Source: Saccharothrix sp. NRRL B-16314 (lineage in GTDB: Bacteria; Actinomycetota; Actinomycetes; Mycobacteriales; Pseudonocardiaceae). From it: a stretch of 64,000 bases of DNA. Under the pieces are notes generated by a model. That model worked only from the letters and a program-made list of their open reading frames with translations, searched no databases and was not told the DNA's origin. The position numbers were made by a program, and so were the translations under genes. This document shows positions 63,474-64,000 of this stretch, piece after piece (within the stretch, counting starts at the first letter, position 1; the number at the start of each line of letters is the position of its first letter). Location of the stretch: positions 310,001-374,000 of the forward strand of contig NZ_JNXC01000002.1 in assembly GCF_000716595.1 (NCBI RefSeq). The letters are read 5' to 3'.

Positions 63474-64000
63474 GAGGTCGACCGGACGTGCCCCTCGCCC
63501 CAGACCACCCACTTGGACGAGGTCAGCTCGGCCAGCCCCATCGGGCCGCGGGCGTGCAGCTTCTGGGTGGAGATGCCGATCTCCGCGCCCATGCCGAACT
63601 CGCCGCCGTCGGTGAACGCGGTGGACGCGTTGACCATGACCGCCGCCGCGTCGACCCTGGTGGTGAACCGGCGGGCCGCGCCGAGGTCGCTGGTCACGAT
63701 GGCCTCGGTGTGGCCCGAGCCGTACGCGGCGATGTGCTCGATGGCCTCGTCGATCGAGTCGACCACGCGCGCCGCGATGTCCAGCGACAGGTACTCGGTG
63801 TCCCAGTCCTCGTCGGTGGCGGCCTGGACCCTGGGATCGCGCGCGAACCGCTCGTCACCGTGGATGGTGACGTTCTCCTTCTTGAGGGCGTCGGTGATGC
63901 GGGGCACGAACTCGTCCGCGACGGCGGCGTGCACCAGCAACGACTCGGCCGCGTTGCACACGCTGGTGCGACGGGTCTTGGAGTTGAGCACGATGCGCTG
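63470..64000 (-). CDS. proA: Glutamate-5-semialdehyde dehydrogenase (5' part outside window)
   Basis: The visible 176 residues are the C-terminal part, including the catalytic Cys in RTSVCNAAE. It converts gamma-glutamyl phosphate to glutamate semialdehyde in proline synthesis. The remaining N-terminal part (about 240 residues) lies beyond 64000. Coupling to the TetR gene by GTGA overlap is unusual for this gene. Confidence 0.93.
   Translation of the reverse strand, partial: QRIVLNSKTRRTSVCNAAESLLVHAAVADEFVPRITDALKKENVTIHGDERFARDPRVQAATDEDWDTEYLSLDIAARVVDSIDEAIEHIAAYGSGHTEAIVTSDLGAARRFTTRVDAAAVMVNASTAFTDGGEFGMGAEIGISTQKLHARGPMGLAELTSSKWVVWGEGHVRSTS

Overview
The window is very GC-rich, uses GTG starts often, and is packed with actinobacterial core genes. 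The backbone follows the order known from Mycobacterium tuberculosis: uppS/recO/era, the CorC-ybeY-phoH block, rsmE-dnaJ-hrcA, hemW, the sirA-cysH sulfur genes, lepA, rpsT/holA, comEC/comEA, then degV-octT-gpgP-rsfS-nadD and proA. XRE+DUF397 pairs, RNase Sa/barstar, secreted chitinase and beta-glucosidase, and DasR-like and CebR-like operators suggest a soil filamentous actinomycete. Pseudonocardiaceae (Saccharothrix/Lentzea/Actinosynnema type) is my inference. No rRNA, tRNA, CRISPR array, transposase, integrase or phage gene was seen.

Layout. 1-1706: a DUF1980/DUF318 membrane pair. 1805-15266: a methyltransferase, then a long minus-strand run of housekeeping genes (uppS, recO, era, a thioredoxin-fold ferredoxin, a degenerate cytidine deaminase, CorC-like protein, ybeY, phoH, HIT protein, an alpha/beta hydrolase, rsmE, dnaJ, hrcA). 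15376-17434: a GNAT protein and hemW. 17529-26029: a plus-strand sulfur operon that opens with a 28-residue leader peptide and runs through sulfite reductase, a mini zinc ribbon, cysH, cysD, cysN, an ssuABC-type importer and a CbiX chelatase for sirohaem. 26196-39753: accessory genes (secreted protein, MarR/DJ-1/enoyl-CoA hydratase locus, XRE/DUF397, barnase/barstar pair, amino-acid permease, DUF885 peptidase, nitronate monooxygenase, GH18 chitinase, HD protein, Uma2). 39874-50735: lepA, MazF-like protein, small enzymes, an SPFH/RHH pair, a zinc-ribbon MscL, TSUP exporter and a GH3 glucosidase. 50864-61236: rpsT, holA, riboswitch-controlled thrC, comEC/comEA, degV and the octT-gpgP-rsfS-nadD operon. 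61444-64000: ferredoxin, P450, TetR and the 3' part of proA.

How the genes work together. The sulfur operon takes sulfate through APS (CysDN) to sulfite (CysH) and sulfide (SirA), makes the sirohaem for SirA (CbiX) and imports organosulfur compounds; the leader peptide probably makes it cysteine-responsive. A SAM-I riboswitch precedes threonine synthase, at the threonine/methionine branch point. The chitinase and beta-glucosidase each carry a predicted sugar-responsive operator. OctT and GpgP suggest methylglucose lipopolysaccharide synthesis.

The most unusual non-coding content is a dispersed repeat family built on the core GAACGTAGGACTCAC. It forms long hairpins directly after two minus-strand genes, and in one of them supplies the last codons of the protein. 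I found no clearly undescribed multi-gene defence or biosynthetic system; the best leads are these repeats, several strong orphan palindromes, a possible attenuator before the hydrolase, and a comEC frame that runs on through its downstream neighbour.
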